Source: Stackebrandtia endophytica
GTDB taxonomy: Bacteria; Actinomycetota; Actinomycetes; Mycobacteriales; Micromonosporaceae
Direction: 5' to 3'
Assembly: GCF_006716355.1 (NCBI RefSeq)
Contig: NZ_VFOW01000001.1
Location: 3,658,001-3,722,000, forward strand
Length of the DNA: 64,000 bases
Shown one piece after another: positions 24,079 through 34,073 of the stretch (positions within the stretch are counted from its first letter, which is position 1; each line of letters begins with the position of its first letter). The position numbers and the translations under genes were made by a program. The notes under the pieces were generated by a model. That model was not told the DNA's origin and searched no databases. It saw only the letters and a program-made list of their open reading frames with translations.

Positions 24079-26055
24079 ATGGAGCGTAAAGGTTTGTTCC
24101 GCAGGCCATTGGTCTGGATCATCCTCATCATTCTCGGCGCCATTATCGCGGGAAGCCTGCTTACCGGCGGCAGTGACTACGCCGAAGTCGATACCGTGGT
24201 GTCCGATCAGCAGATTGCCGACGGCAATGTTGAAAAGGCTCTGCTGAAGAACAAAGAACAGATAGTCGAACTGGACCTGGTTGAACCCATCAAGGTCAAC
24301 CCCGAGGGCAAGATCACCGACGACGGTGAAGCCACCGACAAGATCCAGGCGTTCATCCCCGCCGAGGCCACCGAAGAGGTCTGGAACTCGATTCGGGAGA
24401 ACACCGACGACTACAACACCGAGGTCACCCAGGAGAGCCTCCTCGTCGCCTTCCTGATCAACCTGCTGCCGATCGCGATCATCGTGATCCTGCTGCTGCT
24501 GTTCATGTCGCAGATGCAGGGCGGCGGCTCCCGGGTCATGAACTTCGGAAAGTCCAAGGCCAAGCAGATCACCAAGGACACGCCCAAGACCACGTTCGAC
24601 GACGTGGCCGGAGCCAGCGAGGCGATCGAAGAGCTCCAGGAGATCAAGGACTTCCTGCAGAACCCCTCGAAGTACCAGGCACTCGGCGCCAAGATCCCCA
24701 AGGGCGTCCTGCTGTTCGGTCCTCCCGGAACCGGTAAAACCCTGTTGGCGCGAGCGGTGGCCGGTGAGGCCGGTGTCCCGTTCTACTCCATCAGCGGCTC
24801 CGACTTCGTCGAGATGTTCGTGGGTGTCGGCGCCAGCCGTGTCCGTGACCTGTTCACCCAGGCCAAGGAGAACGCGCCCGCAATCGTGTTCGTCGACGAG
24901 ATCGACGCCGTCGGACGTCACCGCGGCGCGGGCCTCGGCGGCGGTCACGATGAACGCGAGCAGACCCTCAACCAGTTGCTCGTCGAGATGGACGGATTCG
25001 ACAACAAGGGCGGTGTGATCTTGATCGCCGCCACCAACCGTCCCGACATCCTCGACCCGGCGTTGCTGCGTCCCGGCCGGTTCGACCGGCAGATCCCCGT
25101 CGACGCGCCGGACATGGAGGGCCGCAAGGCGATCCTCCAGGTCCACGCGCGAGGCAAGCCGTTCGCGCCCAACGTCGACCTTGAGACGATCGCCCGCCGC
25201 ACCCCCGGATTCTCCGGTGCGGACCTGGCCAACGTCATCAACGAGGCCGCCCTGTTGACCGCGCGCAGCGACGGGAAGGCCATCACCGACGAGTCGCTGG
25301 AGGAATCCATCGACCGAGTCATCGCCGGACCGGAACGCAAGTCGCGTCTCATGAGCGACAAGGAAAAGAAGATGACCGCCTACCACGAGGGCGGACACGC
25401 GCTCGTGGCCTTGGCACTGCCACACGCGGCACCAGTACACAAACTCACCATCCTGCCGCGAGGCCGCTCGCTGGGACACACCCTGGTGCTGCCCACCGAG
25501 GACAAGTACTCGCAGACCCGCGCGGAGATGATCGACACCCTCGCCTACGCGCTGGGTGGCCGGGCCGCCGAAGAACTGGTCTACCACGACCCGGGAACCG
25601 GTGCCTCCGACGACATCAACAAGGCCACCGCGCTGGCCCGCGCGATGGTCACCGAGTACGGCATGAGCTCCAAGCTCGGTGCGGTCAAATACGGCACCTC
25701 CAGCTCCGAACCGTTCCTGGGTCGCGACATGGGACACCAGCGCGACTACTCCGACGAGGTCGCCGCGACCATCGACGAGGAGATCCGGGCACTGATCGAA
25801 CTGGCGCACGACGAGGCCTACGAAATCCTCGACCAGTACCGCGACGTCCTCGACCAGATGGTCGTCGAACTGCTGGACAAGGAGACCCTGACCCAGTCCG
25901 ACCTCGAACGGATCGCCAAGGACGTCGTGAAGCGTCCCCCGATGTCCCCGTTCAACGGAACCGGCAAACGCCGCCCGTCGAACCGGCCGCCGGTGGACAT
26001 CCCCGTCGGAGACGTCGACCCCTCAGAGGCACCGCCCGGCTCAGCAGCCGAATAG
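24079..26055 (+). CDS. ftsH: ATP-dependent zinc metalloprotease FtsH
   Basis: A 658-residue membrane AAA+ protease. Two transmembrane helices (residues about 8-30 and 115-140) flank a small extracytoplasmic domain. The AAA domain has GPPGTGKT, Walker [15 protein letters not shown] and the second region of homology [23 protein letters not shown]; the protease zinc site is HEGGH in [13 protein letters not shown]. It degrades membrane and some soluble proteins. I start at [18 protein letters not shown] because residues upstream in the open frame do not look like a signal or family sequence. A Pro-rich C-terminal tail ends the protein. A terminator follows. Confidence 0.95.
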   Translation: MERKGLFRRPLVWIILIILGAIIAGSLLTGGSDYAEVDTVVSDQQIADGNVEKALLKNKEQIVELDLVEPIKVNPEGKITDDGEATDKIQAFIPAEATEEVWNSIRENTDDYNTEVTQESLLVAFLINLLPIAIIVILLLLFMSQMQGGGSRVMNFGKSKAKQITKDTPKTTFDDVAGASEAIEELQEIKDFLQNPSKYQALGAKIPKGVLLFGPPGTGKTLLARAVAGEAGVPFYSISGSDFVEMFVGVGASRVRDLFTQAKENAPAIVFVDEIDAVGRHRGAGLGGGHDEREQTLNQLLVEMDGFDNKGGVILIAATNRPDILDPALLRPGRFDRQIPVDAPDMEGRKAILQVHARGKPFAPNVDLETIARRTPGFSGADLANVINEAALLTARSDGKAITDESLEESIDRVIAGPERKSRLMSDKEKKMTAYHEGGHALVALALPHAAPVHKLTILPRGRSLGHTLVLPTEDKYSQTRAEMIDTLAYALGGRAAEELVYHDPGTGASDDINKATALARAMVTEYGMSSKLGAVKYGTSSSEPFLGRDMGHQRDYSDEVAATIDEEIRALIELAHDEAYEILDQYRDVLDQMVVELLDKETLTQSDLERIAKDVVKRPPMSPFNGTGKRRPSNRPPVDIPVGDVDPSEAPPGSAAE

Positions 26056-26066
26056 TACGACCCATA

Positions 26067-26094
26067 GAGGGCCCGGTGTAGTCACCGGGCCCTC
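26067..26094 (+). terminator. Hairpin terminator after ftsH
   Basis: Perfect 12-bp stem GAGGGCCCGGTG / CACCGGGCCCTC with loop TAGT, followed by GTTGTGTT, 11 bases after the stop. Confidence 0.9.
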
Positions 26095-26176
26095 GTTGTG
26101 TTCAACGGCAAGTCAGTCGACAGTGATCTGTCTCGCATCGGGGGATCCAGAGCCCGAAGGGCTCTAGGCTTGCTGA

Positions 26177-26830
26177 GTGAGCGAATCTGACAGCCACCTC
26201 GATTTGGACCACGAGGCAGCCCGCATCGTGAACGGACGCCTCGGCGGCGGCCCCGTGAGCGACGCCGTCGACCTGCCCCGCATCGAAGCCGCGGTCCGCG
26301 AGATCCTGATAGCCGTCGGCGAAGACCCCGACCGCGAAGGACTACAACGCACCCCCGCCCGCGTCGCCCGCGCCTACGCCGAGCTGTTCGCCGGCCTCCG
26401 CGTCGACGCCTCCAAGGTCCTGGCCACCGACTTCGCCGAAGAACACGACGAAATGGTCGTCGTTCGCGACATCGAAGTAGCCAGCTTCTGCGAACACCAC
26501 CTGCTCCCCTTCGTGGGAGTGGCCCACATCGGCTACATCCCCGGCGAACACGGCCGCATCACCGGCCTCTCCAAACTCGCCAGACTCGTCGAGGCCTACG
26601 CCCGCCGCCCCCAAGTCCAGGAACGGCTCACCTCCCAAATCGCCGACCAACTCCTCAACACCCTAGGTGCCCGCGGAGTGATCGTCGTCGTCGAATGTGA
26701 ACACATGTGCATGTCCATGCGCGGCATTCGCAAGCCCGGAGCCAAAACCCTGACCTCAGCAGTACGCGGAACCCTGCGCGACAACGCCAAAACAAGAGCT
26801 GAAGCCATCAACCTAATCCGCATGACCTGA
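26177..26830 (+). CDS. folE: GTP cyclohydrolase I
   Basis: A 217-residue FolE1. Zinc and active-site segments: [53 protein letters not shown] and [16 protein letters not shown]. It opens GTP to 7,8-dihydroneopterin triphosphate, the first step of folate synthesis. The GTG start follows TAGGCT by 6 bases, with no Shine-Dalgarno, so the mRNA is probably leaderless. Other folate genes usually follow folE in actinomycetes, but here a repeat array comes next. Confidence 0.95.
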   Translation: MSESDSHLDLDHEAARIVNGRLGGGPVSDAVDLPRIEAAVREILIAVGEDPDREGLQRTPARVARAYAELFAGLRVDASKVLATDFAEEHDEMVVVRDIEVASFCEHHLLPFVGVAHIGYIPGEHGRITGLSKLARLVEAYARRPQVQERLTSQIADQLLNTLGARGVIVVVECEHMCMSMRGIRKPGAKTLTSAVRGTLRDNAKTRAEAINLIRMT

Positions 26831-27486
26831 CGCGCTCGCCCAGGCACGTGTCTGACTGCGTTGCGGGCTTCCTTGCCTACCAACACCGTAGGCGGCGGAA
26901 GCCCGCGCCTTGTCATACGCGCACCTGGACGGGCGCGTACGTGGTTGGAGTAGGGGGCTCGCTGGGGATGCGGTTCGGCTAACCGTAGGCGGCGCCCGCG
27001 AGCGTCTTGCCATACGCGCACCTGGACGGGCGGGTTGGTGGTTGGGGTAGGGGGCTCGCGGGGTCGGGTTGTCCATGCGCCAGGACTGTAGGCGCCGGAA
27101 GCCCACGCCTTGTCATACGCGCACCTGGACGGGTGCGTCCCGCCTGGCCGGGCTTCGCCTCGCGGCGCCGCAGTCTTCCTTGCCTACCAAGACCGTAGGC
27201 GGCGGAAGCCTGCGTCTTGCGACGCGAGGCCTGGACGGGCGCGTTCCGCTCGCCCAGGCACGTGTCTGGCGGCGTCGTGGACCGGCTTGCCTACCAAAAC
27301 CGTAGGCGGCGCCGGCCCACGTCTTGCCATACGCGCCCCTGGACGGGCGGGTTTCGGGTTGGGCCGGGAATGTCTGGCGGCGCCGCGCGGGCCGCGCGGG
27401 CCGCGCATGACTCTTCGGGTACAGTCCCGATTCCTGTGGCATCTACCCGAAACCGCTTGGGGCCCTTCAGAACCGGGCGTGGCGGA
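26831..27486. repeat. Non-coding array of five GC-rich repeat units of about 100-107 bp
   Basis: A core of about 52 bases (starting CCGTAGGCGGCGGAAGC and ending CCTGGACGGGCGCGT) occurs five times, at 26886-26938, 26983-27035, 27086-27138, 27193-27244 and 27300-27352, with periods 97, 103, 107 and 107. Spacers carry secondary repeats: CTTGCCTACCAA before units 1, 4 and 5, and CGCTCGCCCAGGCACGTGTC near 26833 and 27248. Units are degenerate and the frame does not hold between them, so the array is non-coding. It fills the gap between folE and the convergent YjbR-like gene. Role unknown: a decayed tandem duplication, a dispersed repeat family or a structured 3' element are all possible. Confidence 0.8.
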
Positions 27487-27885
27487 CTACGCCGGTCGGC
27501 CGACCGGGTCGCGGCTGGGAAGCGCGCTGGTGACCGAATCCGCGAGCATGTCGATCAGCGGCTTCGGCGCGGTCATCCGATAGGAGTCCTTGAGCAGTTC
27601 GGATAGCTGAACCCAGTCACAGTCCTCATTGAGCCAAGCGGCCAGCCAGCCGTGTCGGCCCACATAGGGGGGCGCGAAGAACTGTTGAGGCTGAGTCGTC
27701 ACCAGTTCCCGGTGAGTGTCGAGATTTGCCTTGAACCACACCGATTGCCGGTCGCCCACCCGTCGTCCGGTTGCGAAGGTCTGGCCCCTGACACTGAAAG
27801 TGGGATCTTCGCCGCGACCGGTCTCAGTGGTCTCCGGTAGCGCAAGGCAAAGATCGCGTACGTGAGCGAGGGGAGCCGATTGCAT
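27487..27885 (-). CDS. MmcQ/YjbR-like (DUF419) protein
   Basis: A 132-residue protein of the MmcQ/YjbR family (CyaY-like fold). Typical segments are HVRDLCLALPETTETGRGEDPTFSVRGQTFATG, then VWFKANLDTHRELV, FFAPPYVGRHGWLAAWL and the C-terminal LLKDSYRMTAPK. Members have been called DNA-binding on structural grounds, but a real function is not established. Start taken at MQSAPL; MKRYTGLLMQS at 27909 is possible. It faces the repeat array at its 3' end, and a gene of unknown function lies upstream. Confidence 0.82.
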   Translation of the reverse strand: MQSAPLAHVRDLCLALPETTETGRGEDPTFSVRGQTFATGRRVGDRQSVWFKANLDTHRELVTTQPQQFFAPPYVGRHGWLAAWLNEDCDWVQLSELLKDSYRMTAPKPLIDMLADSVTSALPSRDPVGRPA

Positions 27886-28026
27886 AAGAAGTCCAGTGTA
27901 CCGCTTCATCCGTAGGTGCGCGACCACAGTTCGCAGTTGTCGCAGGAAATACCGTAAGGTCTGTGTCCGATAGGTCCGTGAAAGCGTGTTCTCGCTCGTC
28001 CCGCCGGTGGGGACGTTCAAGTCCAA

Positions 28027-28644
28027 TCAGGCTTCCAGCCATGTCAGGTGAATCAACGCTTCCTCCACTGTGGGGGATTTGCCGGTCCGTGCCCATCGAT
28101 ACCAGTCACGTTCGGTGGCGACCTTCACGGCGATGTCCCCATCGGAGTTTTCGAATGCCTCACTGACACAACGCAAGTCGGTGCCGAATTCACCCGAACG
28201 CCACAACCATACTCGGCGGCCCGTCAGGCCGTGGACGTCACTGGCCGGTACCGGCCAACGCTTCGGTGGACACTCGATGTCGACCAGTCGTTCGAACAGG
28301 TGTGGAGCGGCGGTGCGTCGTTCGGCGGCGTCGTCGGGCTTCTCCACCCACACCGACTCCACCGGATGTAGAGCGGCCATGGCTTCGGTGCCGTCGTCCT
28401 GCGATCGGTAATAATCGCTTTCGGACAGTACCGGGACCAGCAGCTTCCCGCCTCGCATCAGCGGGTCGTCGGCGCGCAGGTCGGTGCGCCAGCCCTGTCC
28501 GGGCGTGCCGACGATGACCCGGGCTCCTCTCATGTCGAAGCACTGCACGGCCGGGACGGCGTTCAACGGTGGTGGCGGATCGGGAAACTCATAGCGAGGA
28601 CTGTCGGCTGCCAAGGTCTCCACCCTTGCCTGTGATGCGGACAT
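28027..28644 (-). CDS. Uncharacterised protein
   Basis: A 205-residue soluble protein that I do not recognise. No signal peptide, transmembrane helix or cysteine cluster. It is rich in Arg, Asp, Glu and Trp; the second half has PPKRWPVPASDVHGLTGRRVWLWRSGEFGTDLRCVSEAF and a C-terminal RDWYRWARTGKSPTVEEALIHLTWLEA. The layout resembles small actinobacterial proteins found near contact-dependent toxins, but I cannot support such a role. Start at MSASQARVE is my choice because the 22 residues before it are Pro/His-rich and unlikely to be coding. It lies between prfC and the YjbR-like gene on the same strand. Confidence 0.55.
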   Translation of the reverse strand: MSASQARVETLAADSPRYEFPDPPPPLNAVPAVQCFDMRGARVIVGTPGQGWRTDLRADDPLMRGGKLLVPVLSESDYYRSQDDGTEAMAALHPVESVWVEKPDDAAERRTAAPHLFERLVDIECPPKRWPVPASDVHGLTGRRVWLWRSGEFGTDLRCVSEAFENSDGDIAVKVATERDWYRWARTGKSPTVEEALIHLTWLEA

Positions 28645-28773
28645 TGCGCGGTTGCCGGTCGGGACGGGCGGGTGTGCCGGTGTCGCCCCGTGTGGCCGAT
28701 GCGGTGACATCGACCGGTTTCAAGAAAGTGTCCAGTAGAACGAGAGACTCACTTGTTGAAACACCCCATGAGA

Positions 28774-30381
28774 CTACCGGGCGCGGTCTGGCAGTTCGTT
28801 GGTGTCGGCCAGCAACGGTTCCAACATCACTCCGGCGTAGTCGCTGACGATGGTCTGCAACCGCCACCGGTTCGGGAACGCCGCCAGGATCGCGTTGTCG
28901 CGGGCCCGCGTGAACACCTCCACTCCCGGTGCGGTGCGCAACCGGGTGGCCCCTTCGGCATCGGTGCGTCGAGCCAGCGAGAACGACAGGTTGTCGACGG
29001 TCACCGGCACCGAGAACTCGTTGCGCAGTCGGTGCGCCGCCACCTCGAACTGCATGGGCCCGACCGCGGCCAGGACCGGCGACTGTTCACCGCGCAGGTC
29101 GGAGTACAGCACCTGGACCACGCCTTCGGCGTCCAGCTGTGCGATTCCCTTGCGGAAGCGTTTCGCCTTGGAGGTGTCGTCGGTGCGAATCGTCGCGAAG
29201 TGTTCGGGCGCATAGGAAGGCAGCTGCGGGTAGCTGACCTTGCGGTCGCTGTAGAGCGAGTCGCCGATCGACAGGTTGGTCGCGTTGACCAGACCGATCA
29301 CGTCGCCGGGGAACGCCTGATCGATGGTGTCTCGGGAAGACCCGAACATCGATTGGGCGTATTTGGTGGTGAAGGGGCGCCCGGTAGTGCCGTGGGTGAC
29401 GACCATGCCGCGTTCGAACCGCCCGGAACAGACTCGCAGGAACGCCACCTGGTCGCGGTGGGCCGGGTTCATATTGGCCTGGATCTTGAAGACGAAACCG
29501 GAGAACGGCGCGTCGAGGTCACGGGGTCGGCCGTCCACATCATCCAATGGGGAGGGTGGTGGCCCCAGCTCGATCAGGGTGTCCAACAGTTGGCGCACCC
29601 CGAAGTTGGCCACCGCCGCTCCGAATAGGACCGGTGTGGTCACCGCGTCCAGGAACAGTTTCTGGTCGTGGGTCTGTTCGGATGCGGCCAACAGCTCGAC
29701 CTCTTCGACGGCGGTCGAGTAGTCCTCGCCGAACCGGTCGGCGGCGACCGCGTCGGTCAGCACCTCCTCGATCGCGGCGCGGGATCCGCCGGGGGTGCGT
29801 TCGAAGTGGACCATGTGCTCGGCACGCAGATCGATGACGCCGTGGAAGTCACCGGCCACCCCCACCGGCCAGGTGACCGGGGTCGGACGCATCCCGATGC
29901 GAGACTCGATCTCGTCCAACAGTTCCAACGCGGCCATACCGGGTCGGTCCCACTTGTTGATGAACGTGATCACCGGGATGCGGCGGTGTCGGCACACCTC
30001 GAAAAGCTTGAGTGTCTGCGGTTCCAGGCCCTTGGCGGCGTCCAGCAGCATGACCGCGCAGTCGACCGCGGTCAACACCCGGTAGGTGTCCTCGGAGAAG
30101 TCGGCGTGCCCGGGCGTGTCGAGTAGGTTGACGACACAATCGCGGTAGGCGAACTGCAGCACCGCCGAGGTGATGGAGATACCCCGCTGCTGCTCCATCG
30201 CCATCCAGTCGCTGACGACGCCTTTGCGGCCGCCCTTGCCGTGGACTGCACCGGCCTCCCCGATGACCGAGGCGTGTAGTGCCAGCGCCTCGGTGATGGT
30301 GGATTTACCCGCGTCCGGGTGCGAGATCACCGCGAAGGTACGCCGCTTGTTCGCCTCCGCTGTGACAGCGCTGTCTGACAT
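28774..30381 (-). CDS. prfC: Peptide chain release factor 3
   Basis: A 535-residue translational GTPase. G motifs: G1 HPDAGKST, G3 DTPGHADF, G4 NKWD; between them KGVVSDWMAMEQQRGISITSAVLQF, typical of RF3. Domains II and III follow (GFVFKIQANMNPAHRDQVAFLRVCSGRFERGM). RF3 removes RF1/RF2 from the ribosome after termination. Start at MSDSAVTAEANKRRTFAVISHPDAGKST. The frame remains open over 1.2 kb upstream as a shadow of the fumarase gene, and that extension is not real. Divergent from fumC. Confidence 0.94.
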   Translation of the reverse strand: MSDSAVTAEANKRRTFAVISHPDAGKSTITEALALHASVIGEAGAVHGKGGRKGVVSDWMAMEQQRGISITSAVLQFAYRDCVVNLLDTPGHADFSEDTYRVLTAVDCAVMLLDAAKGLEPQTLKLFEVCRHRRIPVITFINKWDRPGMAALELLDEIESRIGMRPTPVTWPVGVAGDFHGVIDLRAEHMVHFERTPGGSRAAIEEVLTDAVAADRFGEDYSTAVEEVELLAASEQTHDQKLFLDAVTTPVLFGAAVANFGVRQLLDTLIELGPPPSPLDDVDGRPRDLDAPFSGFVFKIQANMNPAHRDQVAFLRVCSGRFERGMVVTHGTTGRPFTTKYAQSMFGSSRDTIDQAFPGDVIGLVNATNLSIGDSLYSDRKVSYPQLPSYAPEHFATIRTDDTSKAKRFRKGIAQLDAEGVVQVLYSDLRGEQSPVLAAVGPMQFEVAAHRLRNEFSVPVTVDNLSFSLARRTDAEGATRLRTAPGVEVFTRARDNAILAAFPNRWRLQTIVSDYAGVMLEPLLADTNELPDRAR

Positions 30382-30624
30382 GTCCACCAGCCTTACCGAG
30401 TTCTCGAATCGCCACGTCACACCGCCCGCAACCGCGGAGTCGGCCGCGTCCTGCGGCCCGATTGACCTCAGCGACCCTAACTCAGCGGTCGGTGGGGCTT
30501 GAGGAGTGTCGCCGACGGTCCGTCCGGCGTGGTGCGGACAGGCGTCGACCCGCCGGATTCGGCTATGACCGGGCTCTCGTTGTAAATGCCGTCGACGACG
30601 GGGTGGTTGCGGCAGGATTGTCCC

Positions 30625-32016
30625 ATGACTGACACCGGTGACATGCGGATCGAACATGACACGATGGGGGAGGTGCGGGTTCCGGCTTGGGCCGCCTGGC
30701 GTGCGCAGACGCAGCGCGCCGTCGACAACTTCCCGATCTCCGGAGTCCGCCTGGAGCGCGGCCACATTCGGGCGTTGGCGTTGATCAAGTCGGCCGCCGC
30801 CGAGGTCAACGCCCAGTTGGGTGTTGTGGATTCCGAAGTGGCGCAGGCGATCACGCGGGCCGCCGACGAGATCGCCGAGGGCACCTACGACGAACACTTC
30901 CCGATCGACGTGTTTCAGACCGGTTCGGGTACCTCCTCGAACATGAACACCAACGAGGTGATCGCGACGTTGGCGAGCACCTCGGAGGTCACGGTGCACC
31001 CCAACGACCATGTCAACGCCTCTCAGTCCTCGAACGACGTGTTCCCGTCGTCGATTCACATCGCGGCCACCGACGGTGTGGTGAACATGCTGGGACCCGC
31101 GTTGGAGGAGCTGGCCGGCCTGCTGGCGGTCAAGGGTGACCAGTTCGCCGACATCGTCAAGTCGGGTCGCACCCATTTGATGGACGCGACCCCGGTGACG
31201 CTGGGGCAGGAGTTCCACGGGTACGCCGCGCAGATGCGTTACGGCCTGGAGCGGCTGCACGCCGTGTTGCCTCGGGTCGCGGAACTGCCGTTGGGGGGAA
31301 CCGCGGTCGGCACCGGTATCAACACCCCTGAGGGGTTCGCTCCGGCGGTGATTCGGCGTCTGGTCGACCGCACCGGTCTGCCGTTGACGGAGGCGCGCAA
31401 CCACTTCGAGGCGCAGGGCGCCCGGGACGCGTTGGTGGAGTTGTCCGGCCAGCTGCGCACCATCGCCATTGGAATGTCCAAAATAGCCAACGATATTCGG
31501 TGGATGGGTTCGGGCCCGCGCGCCGGACTGTCCGAATTGCGACTGCCCGACCTGCAGCCGGGTTCCTCGATCATGCCCGGCAAGGTCAATCCGGTGGTGT
31601 GTGAGGCGGTGCGCATGGTCGCCGCTCAGGTGATCGGCAACGACGCGGCCATCGCCCACGCCGGTGCCGGTGGCGACTTTGAGCTGAACGTCATGATGCC
31701 GGTCATGGCCCGCAATCTGTTGGAGTCGATGCGGTTGCTGGCCAACGTCTCGATGGTCTTCGCCGAGAAGTGTGTCGCCGGACTCGAAGCCGACGCCGAC
31801 CGCTGCCGTGAGTACGCCGAGGGTTCACCCTCCATAGTGACGCCGTTGAATCGCTACATCGGGTACGAGGCCGCCGCCGAGGTCGCCAAGCAGGCGCTGC
31901 GGGAACGGCGCCCGATTCGCGACGTAGTCGTCGAACGGGGTCATGTCTCGAATGGCGATCTGACCGAGGCGCAACTGGATGAGGCACTTGACGTGCGCCG
32001 CATGACCGGGTCCTGA
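30625..32016 (+). CDS. fumC: Class II fumarate hydratase
   Basis: A 463-residue fumarase/aspartase superfamily enzyme. Signature [11 protein letters not shown] near residue 310; [15 protein letters not shown] and [16 protein letters not shown] are the substrate-binding segments, and [18 protein letters not shown] carries the catalytic His region. Interconverts fumarate and malate. Aspartase is the main alternative, but the sequence pattern favours fumarase. The ATG at 30625 follows CAGGAT by 6 bases; a second ATG at 30643 would give a shorter N-terminus. Confidence 0.9.
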   Translation: MTDTGDMRIEHDTMGEVRVPAWAAWRAQTQRAVDNFPISGVRLERGHIRALALIKSAAAEVNAQLGVVDSEVAQAITRAADEIAEGTYDEHFPIDVFQTGSGTSSNMNTNEVIATLASTSEVTVHPNDHVNASQSSNDVFPSSIHIAATDGVVNMLGPALEELAGLLAVKGDQFADIVKSGRTHLMDATPVTLGQEFHGYAAQMRYGLERLHAVLPRVAELPLGGTAVGTGINTPEGFAPAVIRRLVDRTGLPLTEARNHFEAQGARDALVELSGQLRTIAIGMSKIANDIRWMGSGPRAGLSELRLPDLQPGSSIMPGKVNPVVCEAVRMVAAQVIGNDAAIAHAGAGGDFELNVMMPVMARNLLESMRLLANVSMVFAEKCVAGLEADADRCREYAEGSPSIVTPLNRYIGYEAAAEVAKQALRERRPIRDVVVERGHVSNGDLTEAQLDEALDVRRMTGS

Positions 32017-32105
32017 TTCGCGAGGGGTTGGCCCTCGGTCGGTACCGTTCGTGGGTGCCGATCTATGACTGGGCGGAACCGACGCCACCGCTGGAATCTC
32101 CGGAC

Positions 32106-34061
32106 GTGAACTATCAGATCCCCGACTCGGCGGAGTTGGTTCTGTCGGCGGCGTTCCTGACGTTCACGCTGGTGTGTTCGATGCTGTTCGTCAAGGGCAT
32201 CGCCCGAATGATGGGGCTGCGGGTCGGGCTGTTGCGCGCTGCGTTGTGCAGTTTCGGCGGTATCTCCGTGGGTGGCATCGTGGTCGGCCCGATGATGTTG
32301 AACGAGGACGCCAACCAGACCTCGGTGGTGTTGTTCTTCCTCGGGGTCGTGTTCATCGGCATCATGCTGCTGTTGGCGATCTCCGAGGTGTTCGCGGCCC
32401 GTTCCGGCGGTCTGATCACCATCGGGCACTCCCAGTACCGGCGAGTGCGCCGCACCTGGCGGTACTCCCAGATCACCGGGATCCTCGTCCGGCACGGACT
32501 GGGCGGTTTCCTCAGTGGACGTAAGGGCCCCACCGGTTCGTCACAGGAGGCGCTGGCGGTCTCGGCCCGGTTGGCGATGGAACAGGCCGGTGTCACGTTC
32601 GTGAAGTTGGGGCAGGTCCTGTCGACCCGTCGTGACCTGTTCGGTCCCGAGGTCATCGCGGAGTTGTCGAAACTTCAGGACGACGTCGCCCCGGTGCCGT
32701 GGCAGTTGATCGAACCGCAGCTGACCGGGGATCTCGGCCTGACCGTCAAGGAGGCCTTCGCCTCCTTCGACACCGAACCGATCGCCTCCGCATCGATCGC
32801 GCAGGTGTACCGCGCCACACTCCACAGTGGTGACGAGGTGGTCGTGAAGGTGCGACGGCCGCAGATCAAGCAGCAGGTCGAGCGGGACCTGGACATCCTC
32901 AAACGCCTGGCAGCGACATTGGAGCGCCGCGCCATCTGGGCTCGTCGCATCGGGGTTCGCGACCTCGCCGACGGTTTCGCCGACGCCCTGCGGGAGGAAC
33001 TGGACTTCCGCATCGAGGCGCGCAACCTGGCCACGGTCGCCGCTGCCGGCGGCACCCGGCCCGGTCCGGTGGTGCTTCCCAAGGCCTATCAGCAGCTCAG
33101 CAGCGAACGTGTGCTCGTCATGCAGTTCCTCGACGGCAGCACCATCGGTCGCGGTTCGCTGGCCGCGCGTGGTGTGGACGCCGAACGACTGGCCCGCTCG
33201 CTGCTGCACTGCCTGCTGCGGCAGATCTTGGTCGACGGAGTGTTCCACGCCGATCCACACCCCGGCAACATCCTCCTGATGAGCGACGATCGGCTCGCCC
33301 TGATCGACTACGGTTCCGTCGGCCGCATCGACACCGGACTTCAGACGTCCCTGCAACACGTGCTGCTGGCCATCGACCAACGCGATCCGGCCGCGCTGCA
33401 CGACGGCCTCATGGACATCATGGAACGCACCGACGAGGTCGACACCGACGGCCTGGAACGTTCGCTGGGCAGGTTCATGGCCCGACACCTCAACCCGGGC
33501 GTCGCCCCCGATGCCGAGATGTTCACCGACCTGTTCCGATTGGTGTCACAGCACGGGATCGCGCTTCCCCGTGAGATCGCCGCCGTGTTCCGGGCACTGG
33601 CCACCGTGGAGGGAACCCTCACCGATCTGGCTCCGGACTTCCACATCGTGGAGGAGGCCAAGGCGTTCGCGTCCCGGGAGTTCGCGGCATTGCTGGCGCC
33701 GGAATCCCTCAAAGACGCCGCCGGCGACGAACTGCGCGCCATGCTGCCGACGCTGCGCCGCATCCCGCGCCGCATCGAACGGATCACCGCGGCCCTGGAA
33801 CACGGTCGTCTGTCCGCCAACATCCGGCTGTTCGCCGACCCCAGGGATCGCGCGGTCATGTCCGGCTACCTGGGCAAGGCACTGTTGACGATCCTGTCGG
33901 CCACCACCGGCATCATGTCGGTCATGTTGCTGGACAGCCAATCCGGCCCTCGTCTGGGTGTCGACATCCGCCTGTACCAGGTGTTCGGCTACATGCTCCT
34001 GGTCGTCTCGATAGTCCTCATGGTCAGAGTCCTGGTGGGTGTGTTCCGCAAGGAGGAGTGA
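32106..34061 (+). CDS. ABC1/UbiB atypical kinase-like membrane protein
   Basis: A 651-residue protein. Residues 1 to about 100 have three hydrophobic helices (AELVLSAAFLTFTLVCSMLFV, LCSFGGISVGGIVVGPMM, VVLFFLGVVFIGIMLLLAI). A linker leads to the ABC1/UbiB kinase-like domain with ASASIAQVYRATLHSGDEVVVKVRRP (the Ala-rich nucleotide loop and Lys), HADPHPGNILL and LIDYGSVG. The C-terminus has two more helices. Family members use ATP in quinone or lipid handling; a menaquinone-linked role would fit the organism but is not shown. The GTG at 32106 is preferred; GTG at 32055 or the longer frame are alternatives. Confidence 0.83.
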   Translation: MNYQIPDSAELVLSAAFLTFTLVCSMLFVKGIARMMGLRVGLLRAALCSFGGISVGGIVVGPMMLNEDANQTSVVLFFLGVVFIGIMLLLAISEVFAARSGGLITIGHSQYRRVRRTWRYSQITGILVRHGLGGFLSGRKGPTGSSQEALAVSARLAMEQAGVTFVKLGQVLSTRRDLFGPEVIAELSKLQDDVAPVPWQLIEPQLTGDLGLTVKEAFASFDTEPIASASIAQVYRATLHSGDEVVVKVRRPQIKQQVERDLDILKRLAATLERRAIWARRIGVRDLADGFADALREELDFRIEARNLATVAAAGGTRPGPVVLPKAYQQLSSERVLVMQFLDGSTIGRGSLAARGVDAERLARSLLHCLLRQILVDGVFHADPHPGNILLMSDDRLALIDYGSVGRIDTGLQTSLQHVLLAIDQRDPAALHDGLMDIMERTDEVDTDGLERSLGRFMARHLNPGVAPDAEMFTDLFRLVSQHGIALPREIAAVFRALATVEGTLTDLAPDFHIVEEAKAFASREFAALLAPESLKDAAGDELRAMLPTLRRIPRRIERITAALEHGRLSANIRLFADPRDRAVMSGYLGKALLTILSATTGIMSVMLLDSQSGPRLGVDIRLYQVFGYMLLVVSIVLMVRVLVGVFRKEE

Positions 34062-34073
34062 CGGCGCCGGGCT

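Noticed and set aside
24007-25809. 600-codon minus-strand frame opposite ftsH
   Set aside because: Shadow of ftsH, with Gly/Val/Asp-rich translation and no family.
26886-27352. CRISPR array
   Set aside because: Units are about 100 bp, degenerate and separated by related spacers; no cas genes are nearby.
27007-27583. Plus-strand frames across the repeat array (AHLDGR...)
   Set aside because: The repeat falls in different frames from unit to unit and no start signals exist.
30382-31659. N-terminal extension of prfC
   Set aside because: Antisense of fumarase; RF3 starts directly before its G1 motif at 30381.
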